Source of the DNA: JAOUJD01 sp963726405
Lineage (GTDB): Bacteria; Pseudomonadota; Gammaproteobacteria; Burkholderiales; Burkholderiaceae_F
Reading direction: 5' to 3'
DNA: 64,000 bases
NCBI GenBank assembly: GCA_963726405.1
Contig: CAVSCF010000005.1
Coordinates: 310,001-374,000, forward strand
A model generated the notes under the pieces. The model was given only the letters and a program-made list of their open reading frames with translations, had not been told where the DNA came from and ran no database searches. Position 1 is the first letter of the stretch; every line of letters starts with the position of its first letter. Positions 18,844 to 27,357 of the stretch are shown here, piece after piece. A program made the position numbers and the translations under genes.

Positions 18844-19110
18844 ATGACCGATTGGCCCGGCTCGGCTTCGCCGCTCTCCCTGCAGGACAAGCTCGATCGC
18901 ATCTCGCATGACCGCGACGTGCTGGCGCAGTTGCGCGACCTCGCCCGCCACGGTCTGCAGGACGGCGACCCGGTGCGTCACCGGGACAGCGGGGCCTTCG
19001 GACACGTGAGGATTCTTCGCGCAGCCCCGGTCCCCTGTTCGGTCGTCCAACTCGACGACGGCGGCCAGGTGCCGTTCGACCCCGGTTGGCGCGCGGCACG
19101 CGGGTACTGA
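18844..19110 (+). CDS. hypothetical small cytoplasmic protein
   Basis: This 88-residue open frame lies between the lipoprotein and an HNH nuclease. It has no signal peptide or membrane segment. The N-terminal SLQDKLDRISHDRDVLAQL looks like a short coiled helix, and the C-terminal half has strand-like segments (GHVRILRAAPVPCSVVQLD). No family is recognised. Codon use is like the neighbours and the opposite-strand frame gives no better protein, so it is probably real. Confidence 0.55.
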   Translation: MTDWPGSASPLSLQDKLDRISHDRDVLAQLRDLARHGLQDGDPVRHRDSGAFGHVRILRAAPVPCSVVQLDDGGQVPFDPGWRAARGY

Positions 19111-19171
19111 CGGCCGCGCCCTCTTCGCTGGCCGCTGACACGGGCCGCACCGGGTGGCACAATGAGGCGCA

Positions 19172-19756
19172 ATGCTGCATGCCTCGGAGTTCTCACCGAA
19201 GATCCTGATCATCGACTCCCATGGCCAGCCGGTCCGCTGGGCGTTGATGCAGCGTGCTGCCCGTTATTACGCAGCGGGCAAGGTGTTGACCGAACTCGGC
19301 GACAACATCTTCGGCATGGTGGGCGGCATCCAGGAATCCACCGGGCACCGCTCCGAACTCGTCACCAGTTCGATCCTCATGATCCGCGGGCGACACCGCA
19401 TCCCGCTGGGGCATGCACATGTCGGCCTGACCAAGCATCGCCTGTTCGTGCGCGACCGCCACGTCTGCGCTTACTGCGGCAGCCACTTCCACGAAGGCGA
19501 ACTGACGGTCGAGCACATCCTTCCGGTGTCGCGCGGCGGCCGCCACGAATGGACGAACGTCGTCACCGCCTGCCGTTCCTGCAATACGCGCAAGGGCAAC
19601 CGGCGGCCTGAAGAAGCGAACATGCCGCTGCTCTATGTGCCGTACGCGGTGTGCCGCAGCGAAGGTTTCATCCTCAGCAATCGCCGCATCCTCGCGGACC
19701 AGATGGCATTCCTGCAGGCCACGCTGCCGCGTCACTCCCGCTGGGCGTACGCGTAG
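19172..19756 (+). CDS. HNH endonuclease-family protein
   Basis: This 194-residue protein contains an HNH nuclease domain with paired cysteines: CAYC (residues 99-102), the catalytic VEHILPVSRGG (His115), the central Asn129 in EWTNVVTAC and CRSCN (134-138). This CxxC-HNH-CxxC layout is that of the HNH family related to McrA and to stand-alone bacterial nucleases. An N-terminal region of about 90 residues (ILIIDSHGQPVRWALMQRAAR) is seen in Proteobacterial homologues and precedes the domain. There is no methylase or toxin partner beside it. A housekeeping role, not restriction, is likely but unproven. Confidence 0.88.
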   Translation: MLHASEFSPKILIIDSHGQPVRWALMQRAARYYAAGKVLTELGDNIFGMVGGIQESTGHRSELVTSSILMIRGRHRIPLGHAHVGLTKHRLFVRDRHVCAYCGSHFHEGELTVEHILPVSRGGRHEWTNVVTACRSCNTRKGNRRPEEANMPLLYVPYAVCRSEGFILSNRRILADQMAFLQATLPRHSRWAYA

Positions 19757-19778
19757 CCGCAGCACGCGGCCTTCGGTT

Positions 19779-19794
19779 TGTCGAATAGTCGACA
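19779..19794. repeat. inverted repeat TGTCGA-4-TCGACA
   Basis: A perfect 6-bp inverted repeat with a four-base spacer (ATAG) lies in the 158-base gap between the HNH gene and the next small gene. Its size suits a dimeric repressor site. There is no T-run, so it is a poor terminator. No regulator is known. Confidence 0.3.
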
Positions 19795-19914
19795 GCGGCA
19801 CGGTCGACTTGTCCCCTCGTCGCCGACCGGCTTCATTCGTAACGTTCGTCTCACCTGATCCCCACTGGATCGGCCACGCAGCCAAAGGCGGTCGCGTGCA
19901 ACCAGACCACGGAG

Positions 19915-20217
19915 ATGAACATGACCATGAACCGAATCAGCGCCAGGCAACGCGGAATGATGGAAGTCGAACTGCGCCGGGCCACCGGCTACCGGGCCGT
20001 TGCGGCCATGGCGATCCTCGGCCTCGTCACGATGCTCGGGATCGAGGCCGCGCCCAACGGAAGCGCCGGCGCGCTCGGCCTGCACACCGAGTCCTACAGC
20101 TTCGAGGTACCGGCGAGCGTCGAGCAGGAATTCCGCACCGAAGCCATTGCCATGGCGCCCGCCACGGGCGTGTACGAAGAGCCGGAGCTGAAGGTCAACT
20201 ACGAAGTGCACGGCTGA
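19915..20217 (+). CDS. hypothetical single-pass membrane or secreted protein
   Basis: This 100-residue protein has a basic N-terminus, one hydrophobic segment (YRAVAAMAILGLVTMLGIEAA, residues about 26-46) and a polar C-terminal part. The hydrophobic segment could anchor it in the inner membrane with the C-terminus outside. No family is recognised. The first in-frame ATG is at 19915, with another at 19921. The next gene, also for a small exported protein, begins 22 bases after its stop, so the two may be co-transcribed. Confidence 0.6.
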   Translation: MNMTMNRISARQRGMMEVELRRATGYRAVAAMAILGLVTMLGIEAAPNGSAGALGLHTESYSFEVPASVEQEFRTEAIAMAPATGVYEEPELKVNYEVHG

Positions 20218-20239
20218 GCGCACGCACGGGAGCACGCCC

Positions 20240-20512
20240 ATGAAGTTCCGATTCCTCGCGTGTGCCGTAGCGCAGACGGTTTGTCTCGCCGCGGCTCATG
20301 CGCAGGTCGTGGCCGACTCGGCCTGCGAGAAATACGCGGTCGATATCGCCGCCTTTGCCACCTGCGACAGCCCGACGCGCGTGGCGCGTGCCGAGACGGA
20401 GAACGAAGCGATTGCGCCCCGGGCCAAGCGCAACGCGACCGAGAAGCGTCAAGGAAAGAAACCGGACTCGAAGAAGGCGGACGCACCGCCGTCCGCCCTC
20501 GTCGGGCACTGA
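20240..20512 (+). CDS. hypothetical small secreted protein with basic C-terminus
   Basis: This 90-residue protein has a clear signal peptide (MKFRFLACAVAQTVCLAAAHAQ). The mature part has a Cys pair (ACEKYAVDIAAFATC) that could be disulfide bonded, then a highly basic and charged tail (RAKRNATEKRQGKKPDSKK). Such tails often bind nucleic acid or acidic polymers, but no function is known. A GGGAG motif lies upstream of the start. Confidence 0.6.
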   Translation: MKFRFLACAVAQTVCLAAAHAQVVADSACEKYAVDIAAFATCDSPTRVARAETENEAIAPRAKRNATEKRQGKKPDSKKADAPPSALVGH

Positions 20513-20524
20513 TCGAGCCGAGCG

Positions 20525-21277
20525 TCAATGGCGGCGTGCCAGCAGGTCCGCGGCCCCGGCGATGGGCTCGCCGCGCACGTGACGGCCATGGTGGAACGCC
20601 ACCTGGATCGCCGTCGGCCGCAGCAGGCACGCCACGTCGTCGGTGCCCTCCGGTTCGACGGCCCATACCGCCGCGCCGGAAACGCCGTCGAGTGCGGGGG
20701 TGTGGATCTCCAGGCCGTCGATGCGCGACGCCGTGCGCGCGTAGGCGTAGCGGCCGGCATCGAGTGCGCCGGTAAACACCACCACCGGCTTCATGTACAC
20801 GCGACCGTCACTGCGTCGCGCGCCGGCCGCCGGATAGCCGGCGATCGCGTAGAGGGCGACCGGCTGCGGAGAGCCCACGCACCACTGCCGCAGCGGACAG
20901 GCGGTCCAGTTGAAACAGAGCCGCTCGCTGATCGACCGATCGGCGAACCAGAGCAGAGCGATGTCGTGGTGGGGATGCGAAACGACACGGACCCGGGTCG
21001 AGCGCAGCAGCATCAGGCGCTGATCGCGCGGGAGCGGGATGACGAGATCGCCGACGTTCGCCTGCTCGAAGATGTGCGCCGCCGTGAGCACGGCGTGGTG
21101 CGCACCGTCGGCGACGAGCGACGCCGTGGCGAGCGGTTCGAGGCGGCCGTCCACGAGGCGCGAGAGCGGCAACGCGCGACGCAGCAGCGCATCGCGGATG
21201 GCAGCGGCCCGCCCCGGCGCGACGTCGGCGCCGATGTGGAAGGGAATCGTGTCGACGGCCTGCCACGGCATGCGCAA
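20525..21277 (-). CDS. trypsin-fold serine peptidase-like protein
   Basis: This protein of 250 residues has the chymotrypsin-fold triad in the right order: His68 in VLTAAHIFEQ, Asp105 in HHDIALLWF and Ser200 in DGVSGAAVW. No signal peptide or membrane segment is visible at the start used (21277), unlike most bacterial trypsin-like enzymes, so it may be cytoplasmic. The Ser motif is GVSGAA and not GDSGGP, which can mean altered specificity or lost activity. It is convergent with the preceding small gene. Only the fold and triad are supported; the substrate is unknown. Confidence 0.72.
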   Translation of the reverse strand: MRMPWQAVDTIPFHIGADVAPGRAAAIRDALLRRALPLSRLVDGRLEPLATASLVADGAHHAVLTAAHIFEQANVGDLVIPLPRDQRLMLLRSTRVRVVSHPHHDIALLWFADRSISERLCFNWTACPLRQWCVGSPQPVALYAIAGYPAAGARRSDGRVYMKPVVVFTGALDAGRYAYARTASRIDGLEIHTPALDGVSGAAVWAVEPEGTDDVACLLRPTAIQVAFHHGRHVRGEPIAGAADLLARRH

Positions 21278-21326
21278 ACACTAGCGAACGCCGTGCCCGA
21301 CGGATAGAGGCGGAACGGATGACCGG

Positions 21327-21788
21327 CTACGGCTTACCGGGCGCCGGCACGCCGATATCGACCACCCACTTCCAGCGGCCATCGGGCTGCTTCTTCCAGA
21401 TCGAGACGTAGTACCCGGTGAGAGGCGGCTTGCCGGCAAGGGGGCCGTCGGGCACCGGGGTCCAGGTGAACGGACCCCAGCTGTAGGCCAGGTCCCCGCT
21501 CGCAGCGACCTCGGCCGCCTCGGGCTCCCACGCCGGGGTGGCGGCCGGCGGATCCTCGAACACGCGCCCGACGGCGTCGATGCCCTTCACCGGGCCCACG
21601 CCCGCGCGGAACATGATCGCCTGCGGGTCGGCGAACTCGGTGAACGCCGTGCGCGCGCCCTTGGCATGGGCCGCCGCCGCGAACGCGCGGTCAGCTGCGA
21701 GCACGTCGTCCACCGGTGCGGCATGGACCCAGGGAGCGACAGCCACCCACCCCACCGCCAGGAAGAACAAGGAAGTCCAGCGTCGCAT
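21327..21788 (-). CDS. secreted NTF2/SnoaL-like protein (DUF4440 type)
   Basis: This 153-residue protein has a signal peptide (MRRWTSLFFLAVGWVAVAPWVHAAP) and an NTF2-like domain. DDVLAADRAFAAAAHAKGARTAFTEF is the usual first helix, and GDLAYSWGPFTW and GYYVSIWKKQPDGRWKWVVD are typical strands of DUF4440 proteins. Members bind small ligands or have isomerase or hydrolase activity; the fold alone does not tell which. The start at 21788 is chosen because it places the signal peptide at the N-terminus; a longer frame upstream has no support. Confidence 0.8.
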   Translation of the reverse strand: MRRWTSLFFLAVGWVAVAPWVHAAPVDDVLAADRAFAAAAHAKGARTAFTEFADPQAIMFRAGVGPVKGIDAVGRVFEDPPAATPAWEPEAAEVAASGDLAYSWGPFTWTPVPDGPLAGKPPLTGYYVSIWKKQPDGRWKWVVDIGVPAPGKP

Positions 21789-21865
21789 GAGAACTCCAGA
21801 TGTCCGGGGCCCCACGTTAGCGCTGCCGCACCGCCGGGGCATCGGAATGCGACGAAGCGAGCGGA

Positions 21866-23386
21866 TCAAGGCGCGAGATGGCGCCCCTGACGGCCCGCTA
21901 TGCGACGTCGACGCCCGCTGGAGGGCGTCGTGCTCGCGCCATCGCCCAGCGGGAGCCGACCCCGTGCGCCCGAGCGGCGGTAGTCGGCCACCAGGGTCCC
22001 GGTCGCCATCGCCGGGTCAACGCCCTTTTCGACCAACCAGCCGTGGAGCAACTCGTACAGCCGCTCCGCGGCGATCGCGTGCGTGCGCCCCGCAGCGGCG
22101 TGCAGCCAATCGGCAAGATCCATGAAGCGCGCGAACGGCGAGCCGCCGAGGAGGAGCGGGAGCGCGCCGGGAAAGCGGCCCGAGTTGGCGATGAGGTCCC
22201 AGTACCGCGCGAAACGGACGAGCCGTCGCATCGTCGCGGCGTCGATGGCGGAGGTCTCGAGCACCTCATAGGGCGGCTGCGGGCTGTAGCGCATGCCGTA
22301 CTCGATGGTATGGCGCGCAATGGGAGCGCCGCGCAATCGCTTCAGGATGCCGACCTGGATTTCGTGCGGCCCGAGCGCAACCAGTCGGTCGAAGCCGGCC
22401 GCGAAGGACCCGACGTCTTCCCCCGGCAGCCCGGCGATCAGGTCGACGTGCAGGTGCGCGCGCGTGTTGGAGCGCAGCCAGGCGATGTTCGCCTGCGCTG
22501 CCTCGTTGTCCTGCCGTCGTGAAATCCGCCGCTGCGTCGCTTCGTCGAAGGACTGGATGCCGATCTCGAACTGCAGCGTGCCGGCCGGGAAACGGGCGAT
22601 GAGCGCCTGCAGCGCGCCGGGCAGGTGATCCGGTATCAATTCGAAGTGCAGGAAGGGCGGCTCGTCGGGCCGGGCCTCGATCAGCCCGAGGAAGAACTCG
22701 AGGATGCGTGCCGACGTCGCGACCTTCAGGTTGAAGGTCCGATCGACGAACTTGAAGTGGCGTGCGCCGCGTCCGTACAGAAGGCGCAGTTCCGCGAGCA
22801 GCGGTTCGAGCGGAAACGGCCAGGCCGTCCGGTCGAGCGCGGACAGGCAGAACTCGCACTTGAAGGGACACCCGCGCGACGCTTCGACGTAGACGGTGCG
22901 GTGCGCCAGGTCGTCGTCGGTGTACTCGGCGTACGGCAGGACGAGCGTATCCAGCGGAGCCTGCTCGCCCGCATGGACTTTCATCAGCGGCCGGGGGCCG
23001 TCGAGCAGCGCCGCCGCGAGGCGCGCGAACGTGACGTCGGCCCAGCCGGTGATCACGTGATCGGCGAGGCGGCAGATCTCCTGCTGGTCCAGTTCGTGGC
23101 TGACTTCGGGGCCGCCGATGACGACGAGCACTTCCGGTGCACGGGCCTTCAACTGCCGGATGACTTCGGCGGTCTGAAGCACGTTCCAGATGTAGACCCC
23201 GAAACCCACGATCCGTGGCTGCTCGAGCAGCAAGGCATCGACGATGGTCGCCGCCGGCGTTCGCACCACGAACTCCCGGATCACGCTCGCCTCGCGCAGC
23301 GCCCCGAGGTTGGCGCGCAGGTAACGCAGCCCCAGCGCCGCGTGCGAGTAGCGCGAGTTGAGAGTGGACAGGACGATGCTTGCCAT
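21866..23386 (-). CDS. B12-binding domain radical SAM protein
   Basis: This protein of about 506 residues has an N-terminal cobalamin-binding Rossmann-like domain (MASIVLSTLNSRYSHAALGL; VVIGGPEVSHELDQQ) and a central radical SAM domain with the CxxxCxxC cluster motif in EASRGCPFKCEFC (Cys173, 177 and 180). The C-terminal portion resembles DUF4080 in related proteins (HTIEYGMRYSPQPPYEVLET). Such enzymes methylate or rearrange unactivated carbon. There is no biosynthetic cluster around it, so a housekeeping modification role is more likely than a natural-product one. The ATG at 23386 is favoured over the frame's upstream start. Confidence 0.88.
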   Translation of the reverse strand: MASIVLSTLNSRYSHAALGLRYLRANLGALREASVIREFVVRTPAATIVDALLLEQPRIVGFGVYIWNVLQTAEVIRQLKARAPEVLVVIGGPEVSHELDQQEICRLADHVITGWADVTFARLAAALLDGPRPLMKVHAGEQAPLDTLVLPYAEYTDDDLAHRTVYVEASRGCPFKCEFCLSALDRTAWPFPLEPLLAELRLLYGRGARHFKFVDRTFNLKVATSARILEFFLGLIEARPDEPPFLHFELIPDHLPGALQALIARFPAGTLQFEIGIQSFDEATQRRISRRQDNEAAQANIAWLRSNTRAHLHVDLIAGLPGEDVGSFAAGFDRLVALGPHEIQVGILKRLRGAPIARHTIEYGMRYSPQPPYEVLETSAIDAATMRRLVRFARYWDLIANSGRFPGALPLLLGGSPFARFMDLADWLHAAAGRTHAIAAERLYELLHGWLVEKGVDPAMATGTLVADYRRSGARGRLPLGDGASTTPSSGRRRRIAGRQGRHLAP

Positions 23387-23494
23387 AGCGCAAGGAAGCA
23401 TACCGACCGGGCGCCCTCACTCGGCGCGAGGTCAATGCCGCTTCCTCTGCGGGATCTAGACTGCAGTTGTCACGCGGTGCGGCGAGATGGAGCG

Positions 23495-24877
23495 ATGCGC
23501 CTGACGTTCTTTGGAGCGGCCGGAGAAGTCACCGGGTCGTGTCTCCTGGTGGAGGCGGACGGCGCCCGGTTCCTGGTGGACTGCGGCATGTTCCAGGGAG
23601 GCCGCGAGACCGCCGCGCGAAACCGTGCCGCTTTCACGCGCGATCTCGGCCGGCTGGATTTCGTGCTGCTGACACACGCCCACGTAGACCACTGCGGGCT
23701 GCTGCCCCGGTTCGCAGCGCCGCGCGGACCCCAGATCTACTGCACCAAGCCCACCGCCGACCTCGTGCCTGTGATGCTGAAGGACAGCGCGCACGTGCAG
23801 GCGGTGGGGGCGCGAAGCGCGCCGTACCGAGGGCGCCGCGCCATCGCCGATACGCCGCTGTTCACGGCCGACGACGTCGACGCCCTCGCGCTGCGGCTCA
23901 ACGGAGTCCCGTACGACGTCGAGTTCAAGCCCGCGCCCGGCGTCGCCGTGACGTTGCGCAGCGCCGGTCACATCGTCGGCGCGGCGTTCGCCGAGATCCG
24001 GCTGCGCGACGGCGGGCGCGACCGCAAGCTGGTGGTTTCGGGCGACATCGGCGAGGCCTCTCCGCTGGTCGTGCGTGACCGGGCACCTCTGGTCGACGCC
24101 GACGTTCTCGTGATGGAGTCGACGTACGGCGACCGGAACCACCGCTCTCTGGAGGAAACCGAGAACGAACTGGTCGACGTGATGCACGAGATCCTGCACG
24201 TGCGCAAAGGCAACGTGGTGGTTCCTGCCTTCGCGCTCGGGCGGACACAGGAGTTCCTGGTGCTGCTGTACCGCCTCACCGAGGCGGGACGGCTGCGCGT
24301 GCCACTGGTCTTCGTCGACTCGCCGCTGGCCGCCCAGGCCAGCGCGATCACGTTCCGCCACCTCGAGGCGCTCGACGAACTCGCCCACGCCTTCCACCAG
24401 GCCGAGCGCGCGCGCAAGCTGCCGTTCACGCTGCGCTTCACCGAAAGCGTCGACGACTCGATGTTCCTCAACTCGATCCGGCACGGTGCCGTGATCGTCG
24501 CGGCCAGCGGAATGTGCGAGGCGGGGCGTGTGCGCCATCACCTGCGGCACAACCTGCCGCGCCGCGAATCGGGCGTCGTGATCATCGGCTTTCAGGCGGC
24601 CGGCACACTGGGGCGCCGGCTGGTCGACGGCGCACGTGCGGTGCGCCTCTTCAACGATTCCGTCCCGGTCAACGCGAGCGTGCACACCATCGGCGGACTG
24701 TCCGCGCATGCGGGGCAGGACGGCTTGATGGGGTGGCTCGCGGGCGCCCGCCGCAAACCGAAGATGACCTTCGTGGTTCATGGCGAACCGGAAGCCGCGA
24801 ATGCGCTGTCGGCGCGCATTGCACGGGAACTGCGGTGGCCCACGACAATTGCCGCGCCGCAGCCGTATGAAGTCTGA
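23495..24877 (+). CDS. beta-CASP metallo-beta-lactamase nuclease (CPSF-like RNA exonuclease family)
   Basis: This 460-residue protein is a metallo-beta-lactamase/beta-CASP enzyme. It has HAHVDH (residues 61-66) as the zinc site, GMFQGGRE after the first strands, a long beta-CASP insertion and the C-terminal RNA-specificity region with ASGMCEAGRVRHH and GGLSAHAGQDGL (the conserved His of motif C). Members process RNA and are commonly called YSH1/CPSF73-like in bacteria. The gene overlaps the phosphorylase-like gene by 11 bases, so the products probably act together. The start gives the typical MRLTFFGAAGEVTGSC. Confidence 0.93.
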   Translation: MRLTFFGAAGEVTGSCLLVEADGARFLVDCGMFQGGRETAARNRAAFTRDLGRLDFVLLTHAHVDHCGLLPRFAAPRGPQIYCTKPTADLVPVMLKDSAHVQAVGARSAPYRGRRAIADTPLFTADDVDALALRLNGVPYDVEFKPAPGVAVTLRSAGHIVGAAFAEIRLRDGGRDRKLVVSGDIGEASPLVVRDRAPLVDADVLVMESTYGDRNHRSLEETENELVDVMHEILHVRKGNVVVPAFALGRTQEFLVLLYRLTEAGRLRVPLVFVDSPLAAQASAITFRHLEALDELAHAFHQAERARKLPFTLRFTESVDDSMFLNSIRHGAVIVAASGMCEAGRVRHHLRHNLPRRESGVVIIGFQAAGTLGRRLVDGARAVRLFNDSVPVNASVHTIGGLSAHAGQDGLMGWLAGARRKPKMTFVVHGEPEAANALSARIARELRWPTTIAAPQPYEV

Positions 24878-26429
24878 CCAGAGCGCGAGCCCGACCGCGC
24901 TGACGGTCCGGCGGATCGCGATCGACACCTACCGCGAAAACGTTGCGTACCTGCACCGCCGCTGTCCGCTGTACCTGAGCGAAGGCTTCCAGGCACTGTC
25001 CAAGATCGAGGTGCGTGCCAACGGCCGCTCGATCCTCGCAACGCTCAACATCGTCGACGACGCCGGCATCGTCGCCGAGCAGGAGCTCGGGCTGTCCGAG
25101 GACGCGTTCGTGCAACTCGGCGCGGGCTCCGGTACGCCCGTCGCGGTCAACCATGCACCGCCGCCTGCGTCGACCTCCGCATGGCGGCGCAAGATCGAAG
25201 GCGAGCGCCTGACCCGCGCCGACTACAACGCGGTCATCGGCGACATCGCCGCGCACCGCTACAGCAAGATCGAGCTCGCCGCCTTCGTGGTCTCGACCGG
25301 TCACTTCGACCTCGACCGCGAGGAAGTGCTGTTCCTCACCGAGGCGATGGCCGCCGCCGGGCGCCGGCTCGACTGGCACGAGCGCCCCGTCGTCGACAAG
25401 CACAGCATCGGCGGCATTCCCGGCAATCGCACCTCGATGCTGGTCGTGCCCATCGTCGCCGCCCACGGCATGCTGATCCCGAAGACGTCGTCGCGCGCCA
25501 TCACGTCGCCGGCCGGCACGGCGGACACCATGGAGTGCCTCGCGCACGTCGAGCTGTCCTTCGCGCGGATGGAGACCATCGTGCGAGAACTGCGCGGCTG
25601 CCTCGCGTGGGGCGCTTCAGCGGACCTGTCGCCGGCGGACGACGTGCTGATTTCGGTCGAGCGCCCGTTGTCGCTCGACTCGCCCGGGCAGATGGTGGCG
25701 TCGATCCTGTCGAAGAAGATCGCCGCCGGCTCGACCCATCTCGTGCTCGACATCCCGCTCGGACCGACCGCCAAGGTGCGGTCGATGCCCGCGGCCCAGC
25801 GGCTCAAGAAGCTCTTCGAGTTCGTCGCGGAGCGACTGCACCTGACGCTCGACGTCGTGATCACCGATGGCCGCCAGCCCGTCGGCGCCGGCATCGGTCC
25901 GGCGCTGGAGGCGCGCGACGTGATGCGTGTATTGCGCGGCGATCCGGGCGCGCCCGCGGATCTGCGCCAGAAGGCTCTCCGGCTGGCCGGGCGGCTGCTC
26001 GAGTTCGACCTCGACGTGCGCGGCGGCGCGGGCTTTGGCGTGGCGCGCGACATCCTCGACTCGGGCCGCGCGCTGGCGAAGATGGAGGCGATCATCGAGG
26101 CCCAGGGACGCCGCGCCTTCGACCCCGAACGGCCCGGACTGGCGACGAAGACATTCGAAGCGACCGCGGACCGGGACGGCGTGGTGACGTCGATCGACAA
26201 CCAGAGGCTGAGCCGGCTCGCACGCCTGACCGGCGCACCGAACATCCAGGGCGCCGGCGTCGACCTCTTCCGGAAACTCGGCGATCCGGTGGTCCGCGGC
26301 GAGCCGCTCTATCGCGTGCACGCCGAGTACGGTTCCAACCTCGCCTTCGCCCGTGACTGGGCTGCTTGCGGCAGCGGTTACACCATTGGCGAGCCGGCCG
26401 ACATCGCGCGGGAGTTTTCGGAGTTCTGA
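24867..26429 (+). CDS. AMP phosphorylase/thymidine phosphorylase-like enzyme
   Basis: This 520-residue protein matches the long thymidine phosphorylase-like/AMP phosphorylase family, which has an N-terminal extension absent from classical DeoA. The glycosyltransferase-family-3 signature appears as KHSIGGIPGN and SSRAITSPAGTADTME. Archaeal members convert nucleoside monophosphate plus phosphate to base plus ribose-1,5-bisphosphate. Bacterial ones are usually labelled thymidine phosphorylase without proof. It starts inside the end of the RNA nuclease gene and its stop overlaps the PRPP-synthetase-like start (TGATG), so three gene products are translationally coupled. The NMP substrate is inferred. 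Confidence 0.9.
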   Translation: MKSDQSASPTALTVRRIAIDTYRENVAYLHRRCPLYLSEGFQALSKIEVRANGRSILATLNIVDDAGIVAEQELGLSEDAFVQLGAGSGTPVAVNHAPPPASTSAWRRKIEGERLTRADYNAVIGDIAAHRYSKIELAAFVVSTGHFDLDREEVLFLTEAMAAAGRRLDWHERPVVDKHSIGGIPGNRTSMLVVPIVAAHGMLIPKTSSRAITSPAGTADTMECLAHVELSFARMETIVRELRGCLAWGASADLSPADDVLISVERPLSLDSPGQMVASILSKKIAAGSTHLVLDIPLGPTAKVRSMPAAQRLKKLFEFVAERLHLTLDVVITDGRQPVGAGIGPALEARDVMRVLRGDPGAPADLRQKALRLAGRLLEFDLDVRGGAGFGVARDILDSGRALAKMEAIIEAQGRRAFDPERPGLATKTFEATADRDGVVTSIDNQRLSRLARLTGAPNIQGAGVDLFRKLGDPVVRGEPLYRVHAEYGSNLAFARDWAACGSGYTIGEPADIAREFSEF

Positions 26430-27289
26430 TGCTGCTTTACTTCGACGACGAGGCCGAGTTCGCTGGCCGGTTGGCGCAGGCGGCGGGCCTCGAGGCGAGG
26501 CGCGTGGTGCGGCATCACTTTCCGGACGGCGAGATCAAGCTGACGCTGCCCGCGTCGCTGCCGCCGTCGGTCGTCGTTCTGCGCTCGCTCCACTGCCCCA
26601 ACGAGAAACTGATCGAGCTCGTGCTGCTCGCCGACACCGCCCGCACGCTCGGCGCACGCGAGCTGACGCTCGTTGCGCCGTACCTTGCCTACATGCGGCA
26701 GGACACCGCGTTCCACCCGGGCGAGACGGTCAGCCAGCCGATCCTCGGACGCCTGCTCGCCGAACGCTTCGACGCGGTCGTCACGGTCGATCCGCACTTG
26801 CACCGGGTCGCGAAGCTGGCCGACGCCGTGCCGGCGAGGCAGGCGATCGCGCTCTCGGCCGCGCCGCTGATCGGCGCCTTTTACGCCACCCGCGAACCGC
26901 GGCCGCTGCTGCTCGGCCCGGACGCCGAGTCCGAACAATGGGTGAAAGCCGCCGCGGGCACGTCGCTCGAATTCGCCATATGCACCAAGGAACGAACCGG
27001 CGACCGTGACGTCCGGATCGAGCTGCCGGCCACTCCGCTCGCAGGGCGCCACGTGGTGCTGCTCGACGACGTCGCCAGCACGGGCGGCACCCTGCGCCAG
27101 TGCGCGACGAAGGCATTGTCGGCCGGCGCCGCCCGGGTGGACGCGGCCGTCACGCACGCATTGCTGGACGCGACTTCGCTCGACCAATTGCGCGCCGCCG
27201 GCGTCCGCGAACTCGTCAGCACGGACACGGTCCCGCATTCGAGCAACCGCATTTCCGTGGCCCGGCTCATTGCCGGGGCGCTGAAATGA
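26429..27289 (+). CDS. ribose-phosphate pyrophosphokinase-like protein
   Basis: This 286-residue protein belongs to the PRPP synthetase family but is shorter than housekeeping Prs (about 310-320). Recognisable pieces are PDGEIKL near the start, APYLAYMRQDTAFHPGE (active-site loop region), VDPHLHR in place of the usual DLH segment and the PRPP-binding signature VVLLDDVASTGGTL. It is very likely a paralogue, since the housekeeping enzyme normally sits elsewhere with ispE. Coupling to the phosphorylase-like gene suggests it handles ribose-5-phosphate, ribose-1,5-bisphosphate or PRPP from nucleotide breakdown. The reaction direction cannot be told. Confidence 0.88.
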   Translation: MLLYFDDEAEFAGRLAQAAGLEARRVVRHHFPDGEIKLTLPASLPPSVVVLRSLHCPNEKLIELVLLADTARTLGARELTLVAPYLAYMRQDTAFHPGETVSQPILGRLLAERFDAVVTVDPHLHRVAKLADAVPARQAIALSAAPLIGAFYATREPRPLLLGPDAESEQWVKAAAGTSLEFAICTKERTGDRDVRIELPATPLAGRHVVLLDDVASTGGTLRQCATKALSAGAARVDAAVTHALLDATSLDQLRAAGVRELVSTDTVPHSSNRISVARLIAGALK

Positions 27290-27290
27290 A

Positions 27291-27322
27291 AATCGCCCGG
27301 GGCCGCGAGGCGCCGGGCGATT
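27291..27322. terminator. bidirectional hairpin between convergent genes
   Basis: A perfect 10-bp stem (AATCGCCCGG at 27291-27300 with CCGGGCGATT at 27313-27322) closes a 12-base loop. On the minus strand it is followed by a T-rich stretch (ATTTTCATTT), so it suits the SWIB gene best. A second, shorter hairpin (CGGGGC, CGAA, GCCCCG; 27336-27351) lies between it and the SWIB stop codon. Confidence 0.75.
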
Positions 27323-27357
27323 CCTGAACCAGCCTCGGGGCCGAAGCCCCGCGCCGC

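Noticed and set aside
19172..19756. HNH protein as part of a restriction or defence island
   Set aside because: There is no methylase, specificity subunit, NTPase or toxin nearby; the neighbours are ordinary small genes.
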